NCBI GenBank assembly: GCA_024222295.1
Contig: JAAEPF010000024.1
Span: 186,001-250,000 of the forward strand
From: Actinomycetes bacterium
GTDB taxonomy: Bacteria; Actinomycetota; Acidimicrobiia; Acidimicrobiales; Microtrichaceae
DNA length: 64,000 nt
Direction of reading: 5' to 3'
This document shows positions 20,205 through 28,619 of this stretch, piece by piece. A program made the translations under genes and the position numbers. Position 1 is the first letter of the stretch. Every line of letters starts with the position of its first letter. Under the pieces are notes generated by a model. It saw only the letters and a program-made list of their open reading frames with translations. It ran no database searches and was not told the DNA's origin.

Positions 20205-21119
20205 GCCGATCGCTGCAGCTGCCCGCGCGGGCGACTCGGGGTCGGTGCCGAGGAACCACGACGGCTCGGTGAGCTCCAGCTCGAGCAGGACCGGGGCTCC
20301 GCCGTCGGCCTCCAGCAGGTCGACCCGGGCATAGAGGGGCTCGGTGGAGAACCGACCGGTCGACCACTGCACGACTTGCCGCGCCAGTTCGAGTTGGTCG
20401 CGTGTCGCGATGGCAGGGTCAATCCGCTCCAGGGCGAACAGGCCGTGGTCGGCCTCACCACCGGGGGCCAACAAGGCGGCCTTGCGGAAGGCGTGCGAGA
20501 ACCGTCCCTCGAAGAAGACCAGCCCTGTCTCGCCCACATGGTCGACCGATCCGAGGTAGGGCTGGAACATCGCCGTGCGGCCTTCGTCGATGATGCGGCG
20601 AGCCAGGTGCAGCGCGTCGGTCGCGTTGGAGGAGTCGAAGCGACCGGTGTCCTTCGACCCGGCGGACACAGACGGCTTGACCACGAACTCACCGCCATCG
20701 GCGAGGCTCTCTATCAGTGTTGACGTCAGGTCGGGAGGGTCCCCACGGCTGGCGAAGCTGGTGGCGACGACCGGCAATCCGGCTTCGGCGAGGTCGTGGA
20801 GGTAGCGCTTGTCGGTGTTCCACTCGATGAGCGGATAGGGGTTGGCGAGCTGGGTCGAAGCATCCACTGACGAGGCCCACTGCAGGAACTGGTCACGCCG
20901 GCGCGCGTAGTCCCATGTCGAGCGCACCACCACGAGCTCGGAGGCCGACCAGTCGACCTCCGGGTCGTCCCAGACCGCTGGCGCGGAGGGGATCCCGGCT
21001 GCCTCGAGAGCCTGCGTGAGCGCCTGGGCATCCTCATCGAGCTCCCAGGCCTGCCGTGCGGTTGCCAGCAGTACGTGCGGAAACCGGTCGTTCCGGTTGG
21101 CGTCGGGACCCACTGGCAC
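20175..21119 (-). CDS. ATP-grasp ligase-like protein (DcsG-like)
   Basis: A 314-residue enzyme of the ATP-grasp fold. The N-terminal region carries VVVRSTWDYARRRDQFLQW; the WDY motif is typical of a family of predicted ligases related to the cycloserine enzyme DcsG and to glutathione-synthetase-like ATP-grasp proteins. ATP-binding residues appear around GGEFVVKPSVSAGSKDTGRF and the metal-binding end around VLLELELTEPSWFLG. It would join a carboxylate to an amine or similar nucleophile using ATP. The substrate is unknown, and no biosynthetic cluster surrounds it. Start is GTG at 21119, with GTG 21113 possible. Confidence 0.72.
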   Translation of the reverse strand: MPVGPDANRNDRFPHVLLATARQAWELDEDAQALTQALEAAGIPSAPAVWDDPEVDWSASELVVVRSTWDYARRRDQFLQWASSVDASTQLANPYPLIEWNTDKRYLHDLAEAGLPVVATSFASRGDPPDLTSTLIESLADGGEFVVKPSVSAGSKDTGRFDSSNATDALHLARRIIDEGRTAMFQPYLGSVDHVGETGLVFFEGRFSHAFRKAALLAPGGEADHGLFALERIDPAIATRDQLELARQVVQWSTGRFSTEPLYARVDLLEADGGAPVLLELELTEPSWFLGTDPESPARAAAAIGSRLGRTAGA

Positions 21120-21133
21120 AGCACGCTACACAC

Positions 21134-22129
21134 ATGGACGCGGCGATCGTGCGCTCGGCGCACTTCTCGGTGAGGGTGGATCTTGCGGCGGCGCCGCACG
21201 ACACCGCCCATGCGCGGTTGTTCTATCCGGCCGCGCCCACCGGCTCGGACTCCGAGCGGCTGACCGGCGAGATCCCGCCGGACCGAACGGGCGCGCCGTT
21301 GCCGGTCGTGGTCATGCTCCCGGCCGTCAACGTCGGGGCCGACTCCTACCGCTGGTTGGCTGTCGAACTGGTCCGCCGCGGGTTCGCAGCCGTCACCTAC
21401 GACCATGTCGGCGAGCTGATGCCGGGTCAGGTCGGCCTGTCGCCGGGCATCGACCTGGCCGCTCTCGGGCCGGGCAATTTCGGCACGCGGCCATCGGCCA
21501 CGGCACTCGGACCGATCCTGGCTGGCCTGGAGTCGATCAACACGGATGGACCGCTCGCCGGAATGCTCGACCTCGGCCACGTCGCCCTGGGTGGCCATTC
21601 CGCTGGCGGCACGGTGGCGCTGGAGAACGCGGACCCGCAGTGGTTCCCGGGCGTGGCGTCTGTGTTCAGCTACGGCAGCCACACGATGCCGGTCGCGGTG
21701 CTGGGTCACCCGGAGGGGGCGGTGCTCCCGGTTGGACCGGTGCCCGCCCTCGTGGTCGCCGGCGCGGAGGACGGCGTGATCAACGCATCGTCTGACCGCT
21801 ATGGGCGCGAGGTCGGTGCCGAGGACCACTCACCGGTCGACCGGACCTTCGCCGAGGGCATCCGCCGGGGATCGACCGGCTACGAGGTCGTGCTGGCTGG
21901 GTCCAACCACCTGCTCGTTTGCTCACCGGCCGACCCCACGAGCGCCCGGGGCTTCCTCGACGCCGAGCCGTCGACGGACCCCGAAGCTGCGAGAAGGCTG
22001 TACGCGGACGTGGTGGAGGCGTTCCTGCGCCGGCACTTGCTGGGTGACGACTCGGTCGGCCCGCTGGCGCTTCTCGACGGCTCCCCGCTGGCCGTCAGTG
22101 CGCGCGGCAAGGGGCCCGGCGCCGGCTGA
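21134..22129 (+). CDS. Alpha/beta hydrolase (dienelactone-hydrolase/chlorophyllase-like fold)
   Basis: A 331-residue serine hydrolase without a signal peptide. Core strands are seen as PVVVMLPAVNVGADSYRW and GFAAVTYDHVG; the nucleophile elbow is LGGHSAGGTVAL, the acid probably in VVAGAEDGVI, and a histidine in GSNHLLVC. The general layout (oxyanion region followed by a long loop and GHSAGG) is shared by PAF-acetylhydrolase-, PET-hydrolase- and chlorophyllase-like proteins, and I cannot choose between them. It is divergent from the ATP-grasp gene with only 14 bases between. It precedes the ABC transporter operon by 247 bases containing a hairpin and a promoter, so it is a separate unit. Confidence 0.75.
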   Translation: MDAAIVRSAHFSVRVDLAAAPHDTAHARLFYPAAPTGSDSERLTGEIPPDRTGAPLPVVVMLPAVNVGADSYRWLAVELVRRGFAAVTYDHVGELMPGQVGLSPGIDLAALGPGNFGTRPSATALGPILAGLESINTDGPLAGMLDLGHVALGGHSAGGTVALENADPQWFPGVASVFSYGSHTMPVAVLGHPEGAVLPVGPVPALVVAGAEDGVINASSDRYGREVGAEDHSPVDRTFAEGIRRGSTGYEVVLAGSNHLLVCSPADPTSARGFLDAEPSTDPEAARRLYADVVEAFLRRHLLGDDSVGPLALLDGSPLAVSARGKGPGAG

Positions 22130-22212
22130 ATGCCACGGATCATCGGGGACTCGCCACCGCCGGGCTCATCGGCAAACCGGGAGTTGACTCGCTGCTCGCG
22201 TGCCATGGCGAC

Positions 22213-22236
22213 GATTGTGCCGGGTGCGGCACGATC
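22213..22236 (+). terminator. Possible terminator hairpin after the alpha/beta hydrolase gene
   Basis: GATTGTGCCG, loop GGTG and CGGCACGATC form a 10-bp stem with one non-Watson-Crick position. No T-run follows, so it is at best a weak or factor-assisted terminator separating the hydrolase gene from the transporter operon. Confidence 0.35.
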
Positions 22237-22261
22237 CCCCAGCGGCCGGGGCATCACGGCA

Positions 22262-22291
22262 TTGCCCCGCACTGCGGAGCACACGTAAGAT
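22262..22291 (+). promoter_or_regulatory. Predicted promoter of the Liv-type ABC transporter operon
   Basis: TTGCCC (22262-22267) and TAAGAT (22286-22291) are spaced 18 bases apart. The shared 25-bp element begins 9 bases after the -10 box, over the predicted transcription start. Prediction only. Confidence 0.55.
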
Positions 22292-22299
22292 CGTGTTCT

Positions 22300-22324
22300 G
22301 TAACGGCGTTTCGCTCAGCGGAAC
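22300..22324 (+). promoter_or_regulatory. Shared 25-bp operator element, copy A (ABC transporter operon)
   Basis: GTAAC-GGC-GTTTC leads into the 17-bp near-palindrome GTTTCGCTCAGCGGAAC (22308-22324), one mismatch from the consensus GTTCCGCTCAGCGGAAC. It lies between a predicted -10 box and the start of the solute-binding protein gene, about 50 bases before the GTG. Further copies occur at 28567, 34425, 44813, 51263 and 52227. Confidence 0.65.
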
Positions 22325-22376
22325 AGGCGTAGCGCCGGTGGGGTTTGCCGGTGGCACTGGCGGAGGAGAACGAGTG

Positions 22377-23735
22377 GTGACCGTGGGGGAACAAGCCAAG
22401 CGACGTTTTCGTCATGGCCGACGCCACCTGGCTGTCGCCGGCCTGCTGGCGGTTGCCCTCCTGGCTTCCGCCTGCAGTGGATCCACCACCAGCGGTGCTG
22501 CAGCGGCCGAGTTCGAGGGAAGCGATGAGCCAGGCCCCGGAGTCACCGCCGACACGGTGAAGATCGGCTTCACCATCCTCGACAGCGCGTCGCTCGAGGC
22601 GGCGCTGAAGATCGAGTTCCCGGACCAGGGTGACCAGGAAGCCCAGATCGCCGCGCTCGTGGAGTGGATCAACGCCAACGGGGGGATCGGTGGCCGCCAG
22701 GTCGAACCCGTGGTGCGCACCTTCGAGGCGCTCTTCGACACCGCCGAGTCAGAAGAGAAGCTGTGCAACGAGTTCACCCAGGACGACGAAGTGTTCGCCG
22801 TGATGATGTGGGGCATGTTCCAGGAGAACCTGCGGCCGTGCTTCGCGGCCAACGACACCGTGATGCTGGAGCACACTCTCTACCCGTTGCCCGAGCAGAC
22901 GATGCGCGACCTGGCGCCCTACTACATGGCCCCCAACTTCGCGACCTACGAAGACATCATCCGCGGCCTTGGCGGCGTGTTCGAGGAGACAGGCTTCCTC
23001 GATGGCGGCACCGTGGGGGTCATCGGCGTCGACTCCGAGGCCAACCGCGCGATCTACGAAGACCAGCTCGGCCCGATGCTCGATGAAGCCGGCACGCCGG
23101 CGGTAGCGGTGCGGTGGATCGATCTGAAGGACTCGGCCAACACCCGCGCCGGCTACGAGCAGGCGATCATCGCCTACAAGGCCGCGGGCGTCGACCGGCT
23201 GATCACGCTCGGCGGCTCCCGCCTGCTGTCGTTCTTCCTCGACTTCGCCACCAAGCAGGACTTCGCGCCGCGGCTCGTTCTCACCTCGTACGACAACGTC
23301 GACTTCAACAACATCAACTACCCCGAGGAGATGGCGGACGCGGTCGGCCTGTCGGCGTCGCCGTCGTGGGACTTCGTCGAGTCGCAGCTGGCCTCCCCGG
23401 CCAACGACGAAGAGGCCAAGTGTGCCCAGGTGCTCATCGATGCCGGCATCGAGCCGGGCGGGCGCGAGAACGCTCGCAACGGCCAGTTCTACTGCGACGG
23501 GCTGCTGTTCCTGGCGGCCGCCGCGGAGCAGGCCGGCATGGACTCGGGCACACCGATGAACGCCGCCAACCTGTACCAGGGGGCCTTGGACCTGGGCGAC
23601 ACCTGGAGCTCCGGGCAGAACTACTCCACCTTGTTCGACGGCGTCGTCGCAGGCGCCGCCGGTTACCAGAGCTGGGTCATGAACCCGGGCACCGGCGAAC
23701 TCGAACTCGTCGGCGAGCCCCGGGAATTCGAATGA
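22377..23735 (+). CDS. Liv-type ABC transporter substrate-binding lipoprotein
   Basis: A 452-residue exported binding protein with lipobox LLASAC (Cys33), then a type I periplasmic-binding fold starting DTVKIGFTILDSAS. It shows the features of Leu/Ile/Val-family (peripla_BP_6) proteins: LVEWINANGGIGGRQVEPV and repeated alternating domains. It would capture the substrate at the outer face of the membrane and hand it to the permease encoded downstream. GGAGGAG at 22362-22368 precedes two adjacent GTG codons; I chose GTG 22377 for the better spacing, with 22374 equally possible. The family carries many substrates besides amino acids, including amides and aromatic acids, so the ligand is open. 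Confidence 0.9.
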   Translation: MTVGEQAKRRFRHGRRHLAVAGLLAVALLASACSGSTTSGAAAAEFEGSDEPGPGVTADTVKIGFTILDSASLEAALKIEFPDQGDQEAQIAALVEWINANGGIGGRQVEPVVRTFEALFDTAESEEKLCNEFTQDDEVFAVMMWGMFQENLRPCFAANDTVMLEHTLYPLPEQTMRDLAPYYMAPNFATYEDIIRGLGGVFEETGFLDGGTVGVIGVDSEANRAIYEDQLGPMLDEAGTPAVAVRWIDLKDSANTRAGYEQAIIAYKAAGVDRLITLGGSRLLSFFLDFATKQDFAPRLVLTSYDNVDFNNINYPEEMADAVGLSASPSWDFVESQLASPANDEEAKCAQVLIDAGIEPGGRENARNGQFYCDGLLFLAAAAEQAGMDSGTPMNAANLYQGALDLGDTWSSGQNYSTLFDGVVAGAAGYQSWVMNPGTGELELVGEPREFE

Positions 23736-23767
23736 GGCTTCGACGACAGCAAGAGGAGCAGGTGATC

Positions 23768-24535
23768 ATGCTCAGCGGATTCCCGCCGGTGCTCGAATGC
23801 AGGGGTGTGACGGCCGGATACGGCGACGTGCAGGTCCTGTTCGGTGTCGACATGCACATCCAACGAGGTGAGGTGGTCGCCCTGCTCGGTGCCAACGGCG
23901 CCGGCAAGACCACCCTGTTGCGCGTGCTCTCCGGACTGGAACCCAGCTGGGGTGGAGAGGTCCTGCTCAACTCGGTGCCACTCGGCGACACACCCTGCTT
24001 CCGTCGCATCGGCGAGGGCATCTGCCAGATCGTCGGTGGTGAGTCGATCGCCGACGGCCTCACAGTGGGTGAACACCTGAAGCTGTGGGCATCCAGCCTC
24101 GAACGCGGCGCACCGGTCGCCGAGCGCATGCAGGAAGTGGCGGCGGTGTTCCCTCGCCTCGAGGAGCGACGCTCGCAGATGGCCTCCACCCTCTCGGGTG
24201 GTGAGAAGCAGATGCTGGCGCTCGCCAAGGCGCTGATCGTGCACCCGGACCTGCTGGTCATAGATGAGTTCTCACTCGGGCTCGCCCCGATCGTCGTGGG
24301 TGAGCTCCTGCCCGTGATCCGCCGGATCAACGAGCGGGGATCGGCTGTGCTGATGGTCGAGCAGTCGGTCAACGTGGCGCTGGCCGTGGCGCACCGTGCC
24401 TACTGCATGGAGAAGGGCGCGATGGTCTATCACGGCTCCGCCGAGCAGCTCCGTTCGCAGCCTGACCTGCTCCGCTCCGTCTACCTCGAGGGCGTCACTG
24501 CCGCGCTCGCCAGCCACGGTGGAGGCGTGCAGTGA
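23768..24535 (+). CDS. livF: Branched-chain-type ABC transporter ATPase (LivF)
   Basis: A 255-residue cytoplasmic ATPase. Walker A is GANGAGKTT, the signature is LSGGEKQMLALAKAL and Walker B is LLVIDEFSLGLAP, with Phe replacing the usual Pro after DE. The order LSGGE plus SLGLAP marks the LivF rather than the LivG type. ATG 23768 has AGGAG nine bases upstream; an ATGA overlap with the binding-protein stop would also allow a start at 23732 with twelve extra residues. Its stop overlaps the GTG of the fused permease gene by four bases. With the fusion protein it forms the second ATPase of the pump. Confidence 0.92.
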   Translation: MLSGFPPVLECRGVTAGYGDVQVLFGVDMHIQRGEVVALLGANGAGKTTLLRVLSGLEPSWGGEVLLNSVPLGDTPCFRRIGEGICQIVGGESIADGLTVGEHLKLWASSLERGAPVAERMQEVAAVFPRLEERRSQMASTLSGGEKQMLALAKALIVHPDLLVIDEFSLGLAPIVVGELLPVIRRINERGSAVLMVEQSVNVALAVAHRAYCMEKGAMVYHGSAEQLRSQPDLLRSVYLEGVTAALASHGGGVQ

Positions 24536-27462
24536 ATGCGCCGGCCGGCCTGACGGGCACGGTGATGGCCTACGAGGTCTCACCTGCCATCCTCACCCGC
24601 GGAGTGCTCACCGGCCTCGGCTACGCGCTGCTCGCCGTGGGCCTGGTGCTCGCATACCGGTCGAGCCGGTTCATCAACTTCGCCCACTCGGCGATCGGCA
24701 TCTTCGCCGCGATCATCATGGGCTGGTTCGTCCAGGAGCTGGGCCTCCCGTACTGGATCGGCTTCCTGGTCGGCCTTGGCGTGGCGGCCGGTATCGGCAT
24801 CGGCACCGAGTTCGTGGTGGTTCGCAGGCTGTCGGACTCGCCGCGGGTACTGGCGATGATCGCCACGCTCGGGCTGTCCCAGGTCCTGATCCTGATGGCC
24901 TCGCTGATTGCGAGCGAGGTCGGCCTCTCCAATGCCTTCCCGGCACCACCCGGCTTTCCGACCTTCGACGTGGGCGCCCTGCAGGTGGTGCCTGCGCTGA
25001 GCGCGCTCGCGATCCTGTCGCCGATCGTGCTGGTCGGCATCGGCCTCTTCCTGAGGTTCTCCAAGGCCGGCATCGGGATCCGCGCCGCCGCTTCCAACCC
25101 CGACGCCGCCGCTCTGGCCGGTGTGAGCCCCGAGCGCATGGCCCGGATCTCATGGGGCCTGGCGGGTGCCGTGGCCGCGTTCTCGGCGATCCTGTTCCTC
25201 GGTGAGGGCAACGTGCTCACTCCCGAGACGCTTGGACCGTCACTCCTGGTGCGTGGCCTCGCAGCCGCTTCCATCGCGCGTTTCCGGAACATCCCCGTTG
25301 CCGCAGCATGCGGTGTGGGCATCGGTGTGGTCGAAGCCGTGCTCGCCACGGGCGACGCGAACTCCGGGCTGATCGAGCTCGTGTTGCTGGTTGCGATCCT
25401 GGCGGCACTCGCCACCGAGCGCCGTAGCGGCCGTGAGGGCGAGACGCAGAACTGGGGGCAGCTCGCCGCCGACTCCCGCCCGCCTCTGGCCTACCGCGAC
25501 ATGGCCGTGTTCCGATTCGCGCCGCTGATCCTGGGCGTCGTCCTGTTGGTCGCGGCGCTCGGCCTGTCGACGTTGCTCGTGCCTTCCGACGCCGCGGTCA
25601 TGAACCGAGTCGTCGCCTTTGCCATGGTCGGCGCTTCGATTGCGCTCATCACCGGCCTGGGTGGCCAGCTGACCCTGGGTCAGTTCGGAATCGCCGGTGT
25701 GGGTGCGGCTGTGTCGGTGGTGGTCGTCGACCGCGTTGGGGAGTGGAACTGGTCACCCGTCGCCGCGATGGCCGCGGGTGCAGTGGTGGCCGCCCTGCTC
25801 GGCCTTCCGGCGCTTCGGGTGCGCGGCCTCCAGTTGGGAGTCGTGACCCTCGCCTTTGCCCTCGTGGCCTCCAACTGGCTGCTCGAGCAGGAGTGGCTGC
25901 TGGGCTCTGACGGAGTCGTGCCGGGACGTCCCCTGCACTCTCCGGAAGTCGGCAGCTTCCTTCAGGTGTCGATCATCTGTCTGGCGGTCGTGTTGTTCCT
26001 CCTGCGCAACCTCCGCGTGGGGGCATTCGGCCGCAAGCTCGTGGCGGTCCGCGACAACGAGAAGGCAGCGCGCGCCATGTCGGTGTCCGCGATGAAGGTC
26101 ACGGTGCAGGCCAACGTGCTCTCAGGTGCCGTGGCCGGTCTCGGCGGAGCCCTGCTGGCCCACGGCCTGTCCACCGTGCGTGCCGCCGACTTCTCGGTGG
26201 CTGCTTCCATCGACGCCGTGGCGGTCACCGTCATCGGCGGTCTCGGGTCGCTGTTCGGGTCACTGCTCGGCTCGCTGTACCTCATCGGCATTCCAGGGGT
26301 GATCGACCTGCCGATCTGGGGCCTCGCGCTGCTCAACCTCGGCTGGATCGTGCTGATCCTCGCCGTTCCCGGCGGGTTGGCCCACTTCGGCACGCGCATC
26401 AGGGTGAGGGTCCAGGACGCAATCGCCGCCTTCCTCGGTGCTGTCGAGGTGCCTCGTGACACCCCACCGCCCGACCCGCTCGACTTGGTGCCCGATCAGG
26501 CCCCGATCGTGCTCGGCGAGCTCGAGGCACACGGGCCCCAGACGCCGCCGCCGTTCAATCCGGCATCCATCATCACGGTGCCTGCACAATCCCCGCAGTA
26601 CCAGGAGCCCCAGCAGTACCAGGAGCAGCCGTTGCAGCCCGGGCCCCAGGTGCAGCCGGCGTACCACCTGCCTCCCGTGCTTGCTGCCAGTGGATTGGTG
26701 AAACGCTATGGCTCGGTGCCCGCGGTCGACGGCGTCGAACTCGCGGTCTTCCCCGGTGAGGTCGTCGGGCTGATCGGTCCCAACGGTGCCGGCAAGACCA
26801 CGCTGTTCGAGTTGTTGTCCGGGTTCGTGCACCCCGATGAGGGCGTTGTGGTGTTCGACGGCCACGACATCAGCTCGCTGACCCCCAACCGCCGAAGCGA
26901 GCTCGGGCTGGCCCGTTCGTTCCAGTCGGCCACGCTGTTCCCCACGCTCAGTCTGCTCGACACGGTGATGGTGGCTCGCGAGCGCCTCGCGCCCTCGACG
27001 ATCAGGGAGTCGATGATCGGCCTCGGCGGCAGGGACCGCGAGCGGGAGCAGGCCGCGCTCGAGCTCATCGAGGCATTCGGCCTCGGTGAGTTCACCGAGG
27101 TTCCGGTCGGCAACCTGCCCACGGGCACCCGTCGACTCGGCGAGCTGGCCTGTGCGGTGGCGATGCAGCCGAAGCTGCTGCTGCTCGACGAGCCCTCTGC
27201 GGGCATCGCCCAGTCGGAGGTGGAGCAGCTTTCGACGGTGCTGGTAGGCCTGCGCAACAACTACGGGCTGACGATGGTGATCATCGAGCACGACCTGCCG
27301 ATGCTGTCGTCGGTCTGTGACCGCATGATCGCGCTCGAGCTGGGCCGCATCATCGCCCAGGGTGCACCCCTCGACGTGCAGCGCCACCCCGAGGTGGTGC
27401 AGGCCTACATGGGAACCGAGCAGGCGGCGATCAGCCGCTCCGGTGCCCTGATCACCCTCTGA
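24532..27462 (+). CDS. Fused LivH-LivM permease and LivG ATPase
   Basis: A 976-residue polypeptide that joins three subunits normally made separately: a LivH-like permease (about 1-300), a LivM-like permease (about 317-623) and, after a Gln/Pro-rich linker (about 680-715), a LivG-type ATPase (about 716-976). Walker A is GPNGAGKTT (near residue 751) and Walker B is LLLLDEPSAGI, but the ABC signature is degenerate (NLPTGTRRLGEL in place of LSGGQ/LSYGQ). With separate LivF this gives a complete importer from two polypeptides plus the binding protein. GTG 24532 overlaps the livF stop (GTGA). Fusion of M and G is familiar in actinobacteria; the H-M-G triple fusion is less usual. Confidence 0.92.
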   Translation: MNAPAGLTGTVMAYEVSPAILTRGVLTGLGYALLAVGLVLAYRSSRFINFAHSAIGIFAAIIMGWFVQELGLPYWIGFLVGLGVAAGIGIGTEFVVVRRLSDSPRVLAMIATLGLSQVLILMASLIASEVGLSNAFPAPPGFPTFDVGALQVVPALSALAILSPIVLVGIGLFLRFSKAGIGIRAAASNPDAAALAGVSPERMARISWGLAGAVAAFSAILFLGEGNVLTPETLGPSLLVRGLAAASIARFRNIPVAAACGVGIGVVEAVLATGDANSGLIELVLLVAILAALATERRSGREGETQNWGQLAADSRPPLAYRDMAVFRFAPLILGVVLLVAALGLSTLLVPSDAAVMNRVVAFAMVGASIALITGLGGQLTLGQFGIAGVGAAVSVVVVDRVGEWNWSPVAAMAAGAVVAALLGLPALRVRGLQLGVVTLAFALVASNWLLEQEWLLGSDGVVPGRPLHSPEVGSFLQVSIICLAVVLFLLRNLRVGAFGRKLVAVRDNEKAARAMSVSAMKVTVQANVLSGAVAGLGGALLAHGLSTVRAADFSVAASIDAVAVTVIGGLGSLFGSLLGSLYLIGIPGVIDLPIWGLALLNLGWIVLILAVPGGLAHFGTRIRVRVQDAIAAFLGAVEVPRDTPPPDPLDLVPDQAPIVLGELEAHGPQTPPPFNPASIITVPAQSPQYQEPQQYQEQPLQPGPQVQPAYHLPPVLAASGLVKRYGSVPAVDGVELAVFPGEVVGLIGPNGAGKTTLFELLSGFVHPDEGVVVFDGHDISSLTPNRRSELGLARSFQSATLFPTLSLLDTVMVARERLAPSTIRESMIGLGGRDREREQAALELIEAFGLGEFTEVPVGNLPTGTRRLGELACAVAMQPKLLLLDEPSAGIAQSEVEQLSTVLVGLRNNYGLTMVIIEHDLPMLSSVCDRMIALELGRIIAQGAPLDVQRHPEVVQAYMGTEQAAISRSGALITL

Positions 27463-27465
27463 CCG

Positions 27466-28557
27466 TCAGCCCAGCTCGTCGCGCAGTGATTGTGCAGCCT
27501 GTTCCATGGCAGCGATCTTGGCGCGGGCGGTGTCGCGGGGCAGGAACCACATGCCGCAGTCGGGAGCGAGTCCGAGCCGGTCGGGACCGCTGACCTCCAT
27601 GGCTGCGCGGGCGCGCGACGCGATGTGCTCCGGCGTCTCGACGGCTGCGTCCGTGGCAAGGTCGAGCACCCCCAGCAGCACTGTCTTGTCACCGGCATGC
27701 TCCAGCAGCTCCGGTCCGTGCCCGGGTTGCTCGTACTCGAGGCTGAGCGCATCGGCGGTGGTCTGCGACAGCAATTCGACCGCCCGCTCGTACACGGGGG
27801 TGGCCCGCTTCTCCGCGATGTTCTTCGCGTATCCATAGCACATGTGCACCGCGGTGCTCGCGTCCACGCCGTCAAGGCAGCGGTCGATCGCCTCGGCCGC
27901 GAACGGCTCGACCTGACTGTGGCGGAAGTGCACCTCCGGCTCGTCGATCTGCACGAGGTCGATGCCCGCATCCGCTATCGCACGGCACTCCTTGTTGAGG
28001 GCGTCCGCCACGGCCAGGGTGAGCTTCTCCAGTGATCCGTAGTGCTCGTCGACCAGGCGAAGCGCCAGCGTGTTGGGGCCAATGACGGTCATCTTCGTCG
28101 GCCGGTCGGATTCGGCGACGAGGAAGCGGGCGGCGTCCGCGAGGATCGGGCCGTCCCAGGTGATGGGACCGACGGCGCGGGGCTGTTCGAACTTCGGCGG
28201 TGGCGGGGCTTGCTCGCCGGCTTCCTGCGCCCTTGCCTTCATCGTGAGGAACTCGCCGATGTCGTTTCGGAAGTCGGTCACCTCGCCGAGGGTTTCGTTG
28301 TCGATCCCGCCGAGCGAATAGAAGTGGCCCGAGAACGTCTGGCGACGCTGCTCGCCGTCACAGAGGAAGCTGAGGCCTGCGTCGCGCTGGTCCGTGACGG
28401 CGAGGCGCACCGCGTCGTCGAAGGCCTCGTCGCGCCGCTCCTCATCCACCCGCCACCAGGTCCCCTCCGGTCCGTAGACGAGGTCGTGGTCACAGAGCCA
28501 GTGCGGCTTGCACCATGAACCGACGATCTGCGTGGGGATCCGGGGAAGCGTGACCAT
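27466..28557 (-). CDS. MetE-like cobalamin-independent methyltransferase family protein
   Basis: A 363-residue protein of the MetE C-terminal/UROD-like barrel fold. Zinc-ligand positions are recognisable as AVHMCYGYA (His-x-Cys) and LAPDCGMWFLPRD (second Cys); LVQIDEPEVHF matches the conserved QIDEP block. Stand-alone MetE-C proteins lack the folate-binding N-terminal half and often act as thiol methyltransferases in catabolism of methylated compounds rather than in methionine synthesis. It converges on the ABC operon (3-base gap), and its start is preceded by copy F of the shared 25-bp element, so it probably belongs to the same regulon. Methyl donor and acceptor are unknown. Confidence 0.82.
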   Translation of the reverse strand: MVTLPRIPTQIVGSWCKPHWLCDHDLVYGPEGTWWRVDEERRDEAFDDAVRLAVTDQRDAGLSFLCDGEQRRQTFSGHFYSLGGIDNETLGEVTDFRNDIGEFLTMKARAQEAGEQAPPPPKFEQPRAVGPITWDGPILADAARFLVAESDRPTKMTVIGPNTLALRLVDEHYGSLEKLTLAVADALNKECRAIADAGIDLVQIDEPEVHFRHSQVEPFAAEAIDRCLDGVDASTAVHMCYGYAKNIAEKRATPVYERAVELLSQTTADALSLEYEQPGHGPELLEHAGDKTVLLGVLDLATDAAVETPEHIASRARAAMEVSGPDRLGLAPDCGMWFLPRDTARAKIAAMEQAAQSLRDELG

Positions 28558-28592
28558 GGAAACACTGTACCGCCCTGCGGAACAGTGTTTCC
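28558..28592. repeat. 11-bp inverted repeat around operator copy F
   Basis: GGAAACACTGT (28558-28568) and ACAGTGTTTCC (28582-28592) are perfect inverted repeats with a 13-base spacer, directly abutting the MetE-like ATG. They extend the dyad of the shared operator and may mark the strongest site or a 5' UTR hairpin. Confidence 0.6.
28567..28591 (-). promoter_or_regulatory. Shared 25-bp operator element, copy F (MetE-like gene)
   Basis: On the - strand it reads GAAAC-ACT-GTTCC continuing to a second half-site. On the + strand the 17-bp core is GTACCGCCCTGCGGAAC (28567-28583), three mismatches from consensus. It starts 10 bases ahead of the gene's ATG at 28557. I see no clear -10 box here. Confidence 0.5.
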
Positions 28593-28619
28593 ACCGGCTG
28601 TGTCTTCCGTGCCCGGCGC

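Noticed and set aside
18542-20698. 718-residue form of the NADH dehydrogenase
   Set aside because: The extra 290 residues are Ser/Pro/Arg-rich and antisense to other genes; the family begins at the ATG at 19828.
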